From NCBI RefSeq assembly GCF_001949145.1, contig NW_019091438.1, positions 104,885 through 168,884 on the forward strand: a stretch of 64,000 nt of DNA, given 5' to 3'. Of this stretch, positions 12,101-24,100 are shown in pieces (position 1 is the stretch's first letter; each line of letters opens with the position of its first letter). The stretch comes from Acanthaster planci. Taxonomy: Eukaryota > Echinodermata > Asteroidea > Valvatida > Acanthasteridae. A model generated the notes under the pieces. The model searched no databases. It had not been told where the DNA came from and was given only the letters and a program-made list of their open reading frames with translations. Both the position numbers and the translations under genes were made by a program.

Positions 12101-15100
12101 TGTATGACTCAGTAGTTGGACTGTTTCCACCTCCATGTTCACTGTGTCAGAGCATGTTCTTTGTGCATTTTACAGATCTGAGTTGCAGATGAATTCGAGA
12201 ATTTGTTGTACATACTTTATGTGGATCTGAGATTAAAGCAGGCCCACAGTTTTGCAGTCCCTGTGAACCTTGTGAAGTTGTGTGGAGTAAACCGTGTTCA
12301 TACCAGGTTTAATACTCCGTTAAGAGAAAAATATTTTTTAGAGGTATTTTGGAATTAGGGTTATCCATGACAAAATGAAGAGGAACACTCTGGGAAACCG
12401 TCAAGTTATCAACAAAAATTCGGCTTTGATGCATCAGTGTTCACAGTGCTTGATAAATGTATCATATATTTTCCTCCAAGTTTTCTTGACTGTACATGTG
12501 TACTCAAAAATGAGGGAATGTCCACACAAGGAAGTGAATATAACAGGTTCACTCTAGTTGTCCGTTTATCTGCCGCCCACCTAGGTTACTCATGCACCAA
12601 GCACAGAAGAAACAGACAAGTTTGCCCAAAGTTTTGCTTGAACAAATTTAGGATATGTATCCCCCTATAAAAAAAAAAGATCATTTGCGCAGTACTGTGT
12701 AAGAAAACGCTTGGCAAGTGCTGAGTCAGCATGAATTGGCATTATTTTAAGAGAGCACCCACCAAGCCCTTCTGTCATGCTAGTATTTGTTTCGGTCAGT
12801 CCTGAAGTTGCGTGGACTTTGGTCTTCTTTTATTTTTTTATCAGAAATGTTAATAATTAAAAGTGACAAACATGTAGACAGTTTCTGAGCCGTTAAAAAA
12901 GTGAACTACTCTAAGTGTGTCAGGATTGTGTTACAAAGAAAGACTAAAGGAGACAGGGTAAAATTGGGTTGGTGTGGGTACAGGCTTAGGTTGTGGTGGG
13001 GGGGCACGAGGGCTCAGAGGTCAGGGGTCAGAGGATGACCCCTGAGGAAAGCTTTTGATGAATATTAAAGTTTGCAGAGCAGGTTTGTTTCCTGAGTGTG
13101 AATGCATGTACTGCTCTTAAACTGTAATTTTGGAGGAGGCAAAGTTCAGTGACATACTGTGTTCATAATTGTAAGTGTAGGTTTTGTTCCCAGTTGGAGT
13201 GACATTTATGTATATTGTAAAGTAATCAAAAAGAAGGGTGTTCCACAAGGGCTTTCGCAAATCAGCCCACTTTGCTAAAATTGTATGCCATACTGCTAAA
13301 ATTTGTACATTACGTGCTTCCAATAACAACTTCCCAGCTGTTTGCTCAAGATAGATCGTATGGGTAAAGAAATCTATNATGTACTTAATGTAAAATGTAC
13401 ATTTTGTACATAGAAATAATAGTCCTCTTTGAAATTGTGTGATTTGAAGGTTCCTTGTGATGTAAAAAGTGCAAAGATTTTACACAAAAAGAACAATGTT
13501 GACTTGACAGGCAAACTCAACTTTGATTCCAAACTGAGTTGAATGTTTTGTGCGTGTCATTGCAGCTGGGATTATTTCCCCCATGACCACGCACGTTCCC
13601 GTGCCTACCGTTGGGGGGAGGACGGGCTCCTCGGCATCGCTGATCGCCAGTGCCGTCTCTGCTTTGGGCTGGCTCTCTGGAATGGCAAAGATCCCATCTT
13701 GAAAGAGCGACTCTACGGCCTGACAGGTGATGATAACAACGTCGGACCATTCTTACGGTTCACTTTCCACACAAAGTCTCATAACATGGAAGTCAGTATT
13801 GTCCCAGCTCACAGACCCCGTGAACATCTTGGAAACATCTCAAGCCCATCTCAACCTCCTTGGGAGTATACAGCTCAATGCTGCCATCTTAGATACAAGT
13901 GGCTAATCAAACGCAACAACCATCTCTCCCCTCATAGGCACCCATTCATACTCCTGGGTGGAGAGAGGCAAGTGGATGTAAAGTGACTCACCCAAGGTCA
14001 AAACTTGCAACCAGCAGCTGGATTTGAACCCCCAACCCCTATGATCGGAAGTTACAAGCCCCTAATCACTAGGCCACACACCCTTGGAAAGCTCAGTGGT
14101 ACGAGTTATGGAGGACACTGTGCTTGAATCGCCACTCATATTAGCCAAGGATGGAGGCCCCACTTGTGCATGCAGCTGACGTAGACTTCGTGCAACGGGT
14201 TGACATGTGTACCCAAAGGGTGCGACCAGTTTTTAACAGGCTATCCAGACCATTTGCGATTCTGGCAAGATCCTTTTTCAAATCCAGTCTGGTCTTTGAG
14301 GTCATGATTAATGTGGCCAAATCCGTGATCATATCTCCATGCATGAGAAAACGGGTCAGATAAATTTATGGAAACATTGTGGAAGTTGAGATTGTTTGAA
14401 GAAAATCTTGGAATGGTGGAAGACCTATCTTTGTTTAATACAAAATTTTTAAGTTGTCTTTCTTGTATTCAGGGCCACAAGGTAACCATGGCGAGGACTG
14501 CAAGGAAAACTATTACTATCTAGATTCCTCACCAACCCATTCCTACATGAAGGCCTTGTACAAGTACCCCCAGGCGGAGTACCCCTATGCCACATTGGAA
14601 AAAGAAGGGAGAGAACGGAGTGTCACCGATCCCGAGTTTGAACTGGAAGACTCAGGTAATTTGTCAGAAACTGTTGGCTCCGTACACACTCAGTGGCACT
14701 GTGGGACACGTAGAGAAGCCTGTGCATGCACTAGATTACACGTATGTGTGTGCCATGCAGTGTACCAGTATGCATGTCGGATTTTCATCTGAATGTGCAC
14801 AAAGGTATATAGAAATGCATGTGAGTCTGACTTTGCATTAGAATGTACTCAAATGAGAAAGACCTTTGCAGAGATGCTGAATTCATGGCAGCGATGTTAT
14901 TTAAGTGTCTGTCACTTTTCTCTCATCAAGTTTGAGGGAAATCTTGTATGTGGAGTCCATTCCAGGGTTGATCCAGAGCTAAATTTGGGGGGCGAACTAG
15001 TAATTTTTTGAGGGGCAATATATTGAGAAAAGTTTTTACATAGTTTTTTGTGACCTTTCTGAGGGGCGAGGCTACATTAACTGGGGGAGGGGGTTACACA

Positions 15101-18100
15101 CTTTTGAAATGGACTTGCTTGACAAACAAGAGATCTATTCGGTATTCTTGCCCATGCTTACCTGGGTTGTGTGGTGTCAGCAGGGTTTGTGAGTGATTTC
15201 ATAAGATACAGTTCTCAAGAGAAATGCATGTAAATTGATATCAGTCTCCCTTTGAAATGACTGGAATCGAGTTTACGTTTGCAAAGTTTGTTGCTTCTCT
15301 GAGATGTTGGTGTGGTAGCCAGTTGAGAAAATCCAGGGAGCAGTCGTTTGCTGATAATTGGGTGGGGGTTAGCAACAAATAAGTTCACATGTTTAGTTTG
15401 TCTGAATGTGTGGCAGGCGTTTTTGCTGAGAGTCGGTACTGGGATGTCTTTGCCGAGTACGCCAAGAACACCCCAAATGACGTCCTGTGCCGCATCACAG
15501 TAGCCAATCGTGGCCCCGAGCCAGCCACCATCCATGTCCTGCCGCAGTTCTGGTACCGCAACACCTGGATCTGGGGCTGTGACCACGAAGGATGCGGAAT
15601 GAAACCCAGGCTGTCCCTGGGCAAGGACGGCAAGATAGCACTGACCCACGAGACTTTAGGTAAGCACCTGTACTTTGCAGTGCCACGGTCAAGTCCTTCA
15701 AGAACACCTTTCCAGTCCTGTGATTAGTTGCTTCACAAGAAGTCACAATTCTACACCAGAAGTCACAATTAATATCCCCGAAGTCTGAACCTGAGGCCAT
15801 GAATACTTGAAATGCTACAATTTAGATATTCCTATTCAGTTGTTCACTCATTGTACGTAGTGTAAGCATTTATGATAGTATTTGTTATGACTTGGTATAG
15901 ATGTTTTTGAAGTATTTGACTAAACGCTGGTAAGACTGTGTATAGTTGTGTTACTTGGGAGATAAGGGCCTTCCCTTTATGGTGAGAACTATCCAATGTA
16001 AGAATAATATAACAGCATTTATAAGGTGTATCTAATCTGCCCCAAGCTGAAGCGCACCCCCAATCGGCGAAAGAAAGACAGGTGGCTACAAGCATTTTCT
16101 TGCATGCGTTCTGCGTGTACGCAAAGACCATATGTACCATAATAAATCAGTTACGCATACTCGGCGTGCTCCGTGTCAAACGCGCATATACTTGCGCGTC
16201 TCATGGCAAAAAACAGCACGCCCTCTGTTGTTCCACTTTGAGCAGATAGCATCTGTGTTTCAAAGGTGCTTAATTGTATTCATTGTCCCTGCTCGTTGGG
16301 CTCACAACATCTGATAATTCATGAGACGGTCTCAGCTCCTTGGGGAGTCTAGAGCTCCATGCTGCCGGCCATTTCAGGTGCAGGTAGCTGCATGTTGTAA
16401 CCACCTCTACTCATTTACTTCTGGGTAGAGAGGGGCAAGCAGGGGTGAAGTGACTTGCCCAAGGTGATAACATGTTACCTGCTAGGCTCAGACTCCTGAC
16501 CCTACGATCAGGAGCTACAAACCTTAACCACTGGGCCGTATTTCCCTTTTAATTCAGTACAGACGCAGAAAGTTTCATAGTTGAGATATCAATAACGGCC
16601 AAATCTTTTTCCTGTAATCTGTGCCTCCCCGCAGACAAAATGACCATTGTTTATGACGCTGCCCCATACGGTAGCAAGGCACCCCTTCTCTTCACCGAGA
16701 ACGAGACCAACATGCGCCGCCTCTACGGCCTAGACAACTACACCAAGTTTGTCCGGGATGCTTTCCACCGTTACATCATCAACGGTAAAGCAGAGTTATT
16801 TCTTTAAAAATGCATTTTGCTGTTTATTGCGAGACTGAACTGCCTTTGAAAGTTTAACAGTGTTTTTGCCATAAACGTTGCTGAATGCAGCAGCATACAA
16901 CAGTGTTCTGACCGAGTCCACACTCAGCTGTGTCTAAATGTAACATGGTTTGATGGTGAATAGCCAATATTAGCTCCCTGAGGTGTTAGAAATTGAGGGA
17001 CTACTTCCTAAGGCAAAGCTGATGGAGCGTCGGAGAAAATTGATAGCTTGTGACCTCAACCATGCTTCACCATGAAAGGCGACCTGCAGCAAGAGCATAT
17101 ACCTCAGACAGGGAACGACCTGTTAGATCTCCGATGCCATGGTTCAATCTTGTCTTTGGTCTTCCTCTCCTCAATCGTCATATCTTACTCTGCTCTATCA
17201 TCTTTTCCAAGCAGTCACCTTCACCAGCTTCAAACATCACTGCGTATCAAACCCTAACCTTCCCCAACCACACAGAATTAAACAGTAGTAAAGTGTTTCA
17301 TTCTGTGGGGATAGGTCTGGTAGGCCCAGACAGCTGGCTTTTGCATTAGGTTTGGCAGTCCACACTTAGTGCACAAAGTCCCATATGGGTGTTTAACTTT
17401 GTGTGAAAGGGGAAGGTTAGGTCCAGCAACCCTTAGGCAGCTAGGGTTAAAAAGTTTGGATTGGATTTCAAATTTTTTCTTCCAGGGGAGATGGATGCGA
17501 TCGATGGGCGAGGCCGAGGCACAAAATGCGCCGCCCACTACATCTTGGAAGTGCCCCCAGGGGAGGAGGCTGTCGTCAGAGTCCGCTTCTTCTACAACAA
17601 CGAGGACCCGGGGACGTACTTTGGGCAGGAGGCATTTGATGACGTCTTCACGACCAGGAAGTTAGAGACGGATGAATTTTATTCCGCAGTGAGTGCTCTT
17701 CTTGAAACCCTCGATGAATTTGAGATGTTCTGAGTCAGTGCAGGCAAATCACAAAACAGTGCACCACCAAGAAGTTGCATTGTAAAGGCCATTTTTACAA
17801 TGCATGTTGGGTAAAGGTGGACATATTCTATTCACCAGCTGTGCACAGGGAACTTCTTATTATTTATTTATTGATTTATTATTAATTATTCACGATGTTT
17901 GTTTTTCCAGGGAAGACAATCATAAGTGTACTTCAAGTTGTGGTTTTAATTAATTCTTACTTCATTCTATTGCATGGAATGTCCCAATCTATCAATAATT
18001 TTCCCCAAGTTGTCTACTGACATACATTCAAATGTAAATCATGGCAAGGCAGCCATGCTTTTGTCGACCAAAAACTTAAAAAAAGCCCTCCCCTTGGCAA

Positions 18101-21100
18101 GGTGTTGGTGGAACGCTGTATTGCGAATTGCCCCTACTTGGGGTCATTGACAATGAGGGTAAAACGTTAACCATGTCTGAAAGCTGTGGCCGTGTGTTGA
18201 AATAATGCACTCCTATGGAATTCGCTGGCTTGTGGATGGGGCTTCTTCCCGTAGACAAGTGTGCTGTTACTAGCCATAGCCTGTAGACTTGGACATATCC
18301 TATGATTATGGTGCAAAGCCCTGGTGTTGTTTGAATAAAAGTAAAATTAAAGCTGTTAAGCAAAAGTAGCTGCTAGTTTATTTCATTTTTTTCTTTAGAC
18401 GCTTAAAGTTCTCACACATGGCATAATTATGAAGGGCAGCAGTAACATAGCTACAGTTTTTGAAATATGGAGGGCCTGATGTTTCGATCCTAGCAGAATC
18501 TTTCTCAAAGGCCTTTGTATTTTAGGTCATTATAGTCAGCAAGCAGTTTGCAGCAGTTTTGCATTACATATCTTTGGAATTAGTCTCAATTTTGATGTGA
18601 AAATCAAAACCAGAGTTTTCAGTGGGCATTCATGGCAGAGAGTTCTTAATTTCCTTAATCCTGCCCCCCCCCACCTGCAGATTATCCCAGCTGCCGCTGA
18701 CTCGGAAGAGTTCAAAGTGGCTCGGCAGGCCTACGCCAGCCTACTCTGGAGTAAGCAGTTCTACCATTACATCGTCAAGGCCTGGTTAGAGGGAGATCGG
18801 GAGACCCCCAGGCCCCCCCAGAGCCGTGACAAGGGTCGGAACACGGAATGGAGGCACCTCTATAACATGGACATCATCTCCATGCCCGACAAGTGGGAAT
18901 ACCCCTGGGTATGTCAGGGCCCTTCCCTCGTCATAAAGTTACCACAGTCTCTTAGAAAATTTGAAAGAGGAGTGATCTGTCGCAACTGATGGAGCATGGA
19001 GAAACACGTAATCTCTTATTCCTTCATGGAGTGGACGACTGCGGCAGTCTGCCATGAAACATTTCATTTAGCAGCTAACTTAAAAGTAAAAGTTGAGAGC
19101 TACCTGGTAATTGTTTTTATTATTATTATTATTTATTTCTGGTAAGGACACCAAAGATTCTAATTTCTAACACTGATGGCTGTACCTAGTAATGGCCCCT
19201 CTTATTTTTTATGCATGCTTGGTATGGACGACCACAGTTTCCAAAATATTACTCTTCGTCGGTGTCACATTTTATCTGAAAATGCTTGTATGCCCCATTA
19301 AGTTTAAAAAGGGTCCTATGTTCATTGAGCATGTAGTAGCATGGTGTTTATTGTGCAGTGTCGTAATCACACTGCATGAGTTTTTAACATTCGGTGTAGT
19401 ATTCATTTCCTTTTGTACTGATAATCGGCCATAGTTTTACCCAGGCCTTGGTAGGCAAAAGTATGACTGTGACCCAAAAGGAGCAGACCCTGTAGGGAAA
19501 GCTTTTAATTGTTCTGTTTTCCGGGCACATATAATTAAAATGATCTTTTTGGGTTGTGTGACAGTACGCGTCGTGGGACTTGGCATTCCACATGATCCCC
19601 TTCGCTAAGCTGGATCCAACCTTTGCCAAGGACCAACTCCTACTGTTCCTGCGTGAGTGGTACATGGCCCCAAATGGTCAGGTAAGCACCTTGAGCAACA
19701 GTAGCATCAAAAATGTCAGGGGGAGGGTGGATTCTGCCCCGCCCATGGCTCTTTTAAGACTAGAACAAACCTTGAAACTTTGTGGCCCAGTAGGTCTGAT
19801 TCTAAATCGTTAGGGTTGTTCTACGTAGTCTTGATATAAATCCACCAGATGCAGCGTTTTTCAGTGACAGCTATATTGCCTGTTGGGAATTCAGGTGAAC
19901 TTTATGGGGAAATTAACCACTCGGTGCCGGGGTTTCCGATACCGGACTTCTTTGGTTTGCACGCATCATACCGGGTTGCCCAAAAACGGATGAAGGAGCT
20001 GGGCCTTGTAACAAAAGATCGTACTCGGAACAAAAGACCGAGCTGCTGGGAATTGCCAACATTTTTTCAGTTGTCATTAGCGGAAGTAATCCGTCATTGT
20101 TTTGAAACAGTATACCACTGTTTGCGGCATTCAGCACCCGAGTATTATCAGCGGGAACAAAGTGCTCCGGCACTCCCGCAATGAGTGATTGAGTGATACA
20201 GTACCGCTGCACGCTAATCTGGCCGCATTTGAAAAGACGCCACAGCCATTCAGCAACTCACTTGGCCAATTTTGGGAACAAAGGAAATTATGCAACACTG
20301 CACAATCTGTGCTGTCTTTACTGGGTGGCAGGCCTGGCTGCAATCCTCGGGCATCAGTGGAGGTTGCCTGTCAGATTAGAGTAACCGCCAGACAGTCATT
20401 TGTGTGGGTGTAAACTTCCAGTAAATGAAGTTATGAATTCTTGAAGAATTCGAAAACAGTAAATCTTGAAAATCGCCTAGGAACTCGTCCCGCATATTCA
20501 AATTCCATCCGGTAGATAGTGGTTAATGATGTAATAGTGTGGGCGTTATTATCAGTGGATACTAATACGCACTACTTTCTTTGAGGAGAATATTTCCATC
20601 GTTAAATTAAGGAATTACATGTATCTTTGTCGTACATGTATTTGATTCTTTAATAGATTCCTGCCTATGAGTTTGCATTTGGTGACGTCAACCCGCCAGT
20701 CCACGCGTGGGCCGTGTTCAGGGTCTTCAAGGCCGTAGCTCCTCGGGGGTCCAGAGACAGGAACTTCCTGGCCAGAGCCTTCCAGAAACTCCTGCTCAAC
20801 TTCACTTGGTAGGGGAGACCAGTGTTCTCAATGTGTAGCTTACTCTTTCAATAATGTTAGAGGGTAGGGGGCTAATCATCTCTCTCACAGCTAGGATGGA
20901 GCTACATCCCTGTCTAGTCAGAGGCGCTTTAGGTAACTGCCAAATGACCAATGTAGCTACAGAGCACCGACAGATCAAAACTGTTGCTTTTTCCTGAGGA
21001 ATGAAAACCGGAGAACTTAGAGGAAAAAACTTTGGGTACTGGAAAGATCAGAGCAAGGCTGGGGGAAAATCAAATATGAGCCATAGCGATGAGGGGCAAG

Positions 21101-24100
21101 AGTTTCCAACGCTTGCCATCTTTTGGTGAGAATTCTGTGGTGGTGGAAACTTTCAGGATGCTAAGGATTGGAAGATGCTGTAAAGCAAAAGTGACCAAGA
21201 AGTGGAGACTGGATACTGTTTAGAAGCAAATGAAAAATTGATGTTATGCTAGCCAAAAGTACTTTTGCAGTTTACTGGTAACAGAGTTTATGTCAACTGC
21301 ATGATCTAGAAATCAAGGATGTCATTCGCTTTGGGTCTGATTTATAAAAACCCTTTCTTTCAGTATAAGATATCCGGCTGTTCATTTGTTTATAGGTGGG
21401 TGAATCGCAAGGACCCTGATGGCAAGAATCTCTTCTCTGGTGGCTTCCTAGGTCTGGACAACATTGGGGTGTTTGACAGGTCACGACCTTTGCCCACAGG
21501 AGGTCACCTGGAACAGGTATGCAAAGAGGAAAGATTGACTAATATCAGGAGATAAATTTCGGGAAGGGATTGCCTCGCCTTTGATTCGAGATGGCTGACT
21601 TACGAACAAGGCTGGTATGGAACCATCAAGCATGATATACCTGCATTTGTGAGAGGGGCACTCGAAAGGTACATGCTCATGGTCACCCGGGAAACGCTGA
21701 CTGCACTGTTCCAACTGTGCTATGCCTGAGAAGACATTTCTTTCCTGGCGCCTTTGCGATATGAAAGGTTTCTTGCGTGAGGAATATTGAAACACATATT
21801 CCTTAAACCTCAGAGTCTCCAACCCTCAACTTTCAACAAAGTATTGCCCCACAATTTAAATGGGGGTTTGGATGACCGTCCCTGTTTGCTCTGGTCATTT
21901 CAGGCCGACGGCACAGCCTGGATGGCCTTCTTCTGCATCGTCATGCTAGACATTGCCCTGGAGTTGGCCAGGAGCGACGAGAGCTACGAGGACATGGCCA
22001 GCAAGTTCTTTGAGCATTTTGTTTCCATCATCGACGCCATGAACTCGGTTGGTGGAGGTGAGTTCGTCGAAAGGGAAGGGGCCCATGTGTCCCTCAGTGG
22101 GGCATACAGGTTTTGAGTCCACAGGGGACAGATAGGGAAGTTTCTCTGGAATGATTGTCCACATTTTTTTATCCCTCGAGGAAGGTGCTATTACCTGTCC
22201 CTTAAATGCTAGAAAAGATTCGTGCAGTTTCTAAAAAGTCAGTTAATTTGTGTAAAATGTATTACAGAGTTTGCCAATATGTACCGAGTGATGATTTGCA
22301 TCTGAAGTGCTTCTAAGCAGTTGTTGCTGCGAAAGCTTACGCAAAGGTTTTTAATAGTTAGTCGTGATAATGCTCAATAGTTTTTCCGTTTATAATTGCG
22401 CGATCAACATGGCTCCTCGCCGTTAAGTTTACAATTGTATATGTCACATGTGTCTTCAAATGTGTTAATCATTTCCCACGTCCAAAATGTCTTGTTTCAG
22501 GTCATAGAGAACAAACTGGTTAAATCTCTTCCAAATTTGTCTCGGCTGCTCTAATTTTTCCCAGAATTAGTGGATTTTGTATCGGAAATGAGGGTAAGAG
22601 TTGGCCGATCTTCAGTCGTTTGTGAGAAAACAGCAATGATGTTATTTTTTGTGCATCTTCAGGCCTTTGGGATGAGGAGGACGGCTTCTACTATGATGTT
22701 CTCAAGACAGACACCTGCACCATCCCCTTGCGCATCCGTTCCATGGTGGGCCTGGTCCCGCTCTTTGCCTCCCTGACCTTGGAGGAAGAGGTTATCCAGA
22801 AGCTGCCGGGGTTCAAGAAGCGGCTGGACTGGTTCATGAAGCACCGCTCCGAGCTGTCGGATCACGTAAGTCAACTTGGTTGGAAATGAGTTTCTTCAAC
22901 TTCAGCTTGGTTGGGTGTTGGGTCATGGGGCGTGATTTTGGGTGACCACGTAAGTTGACTCCGTTGAAATGTATTTCCGACTTGACCCTGTTTGGGGGCA
23001 TAGTGCAGGACACCTGGTGGGCAAAACTAGACCTACGTCTTGTGGATGTTATGTCTTTAATGTTACCTTTTTAAACATTTCAACAAATTTTAAAACCATT
23101 TACCTTTCTTATAAATAATTGAATAGCTAACCTAATTTTAACATTTGGACCTTGGCATTTGCCTTTTAGATTACTTTACACAGAAGTAACGCCTGTCAAA
23201 CCATGAACTTTACAAAATACCAGTGCCCCTTTAATATTTGATGGTATCTTAGGGACTTTGATTTATATATTTTTCATGATTGGTTCATGTCAAAATGCTG
23301 CCTGGCAAGGATTTTTATTTTCTGCATTTCCTACATGTTTGTGTGACTGAAGTGTAGAGCTGTTTTAATAGTTTGCAAAACAGGTGGGTCTAAAACAAAG
23401 GCACTTTTGTGTTTGTTGCTAAATTGCGCCTAACAATTCATGGAAGCTTAGTGAAGCTTCTGCCTTCTGTGAAGAGACATCAGCACAGCTGTTGGTCTCC
23501 AACCCGTACATAGAGGCTCTCAGTGCATTATGTGTCTTTGTGTTGCACACCAGATTGCGTACAAGACCATGGCGGATGGCATCCATGGGCGTCATCTCCT
23601 CGGCATCCCTCAACGCAAGCAGCTCAAGAAGGTTCTTAAGTACATGCTAGACGAGGAGGAGTTCCTCTCGCCATACGGAATCCGCTCCCTGTCCAAGGTG
23701 GGTTTGTCTGTCTGCCTGCCAGCCAGTCTGTCTCTCAGGCCATGTTGGTATCCAGCTGTCTGCTGCCTTAGGTTGAGCTATTTGTTAATCTGTCACCTTT
23801 CTCAAAGTCTGTCTGTGTGATCCCGTGTAGTGTTGAATCCCTTTCTTCCAGGCGTCGGTCACGTTTCTTACTGAGTGTTGCTTTTGGGGGCTATATCACA
23901 GAGAGAAAAAACCCTGTTTTTCTGCCTGGTACTGTATGACCCTACTACACCTGTGATTTCCCCCTTCACAGGCATGTTGTATCGCTGTGTCATTGCTGAG
24001 GTGGGTTTGTCTGAGAGCAAATCATTCAAGGGCCAAACCAAGTAAATGCTTTGCTCTGTTTTCCAGAGCTTACAGGTTAACTTCTTCAGTAGTCTTTTGG

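Larger units (their letters stand above)
10677..13377. repeat. Tandem-duplicated block, right copy (contains glucosidase exon 1 copy B)
   Basis: Second copy of the 8168-10377 block, 2.7 kb long. It differs by a snap-back inversion at about 11037-11125, loss of one hairpin arm near 12098, and about 530 extra bases at roughly 12139-12668 that the left copy lacks. About 300 bases at 10379-10676 separate it from the first copy and have no counterpart after the second N. Confidence 0.85.
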
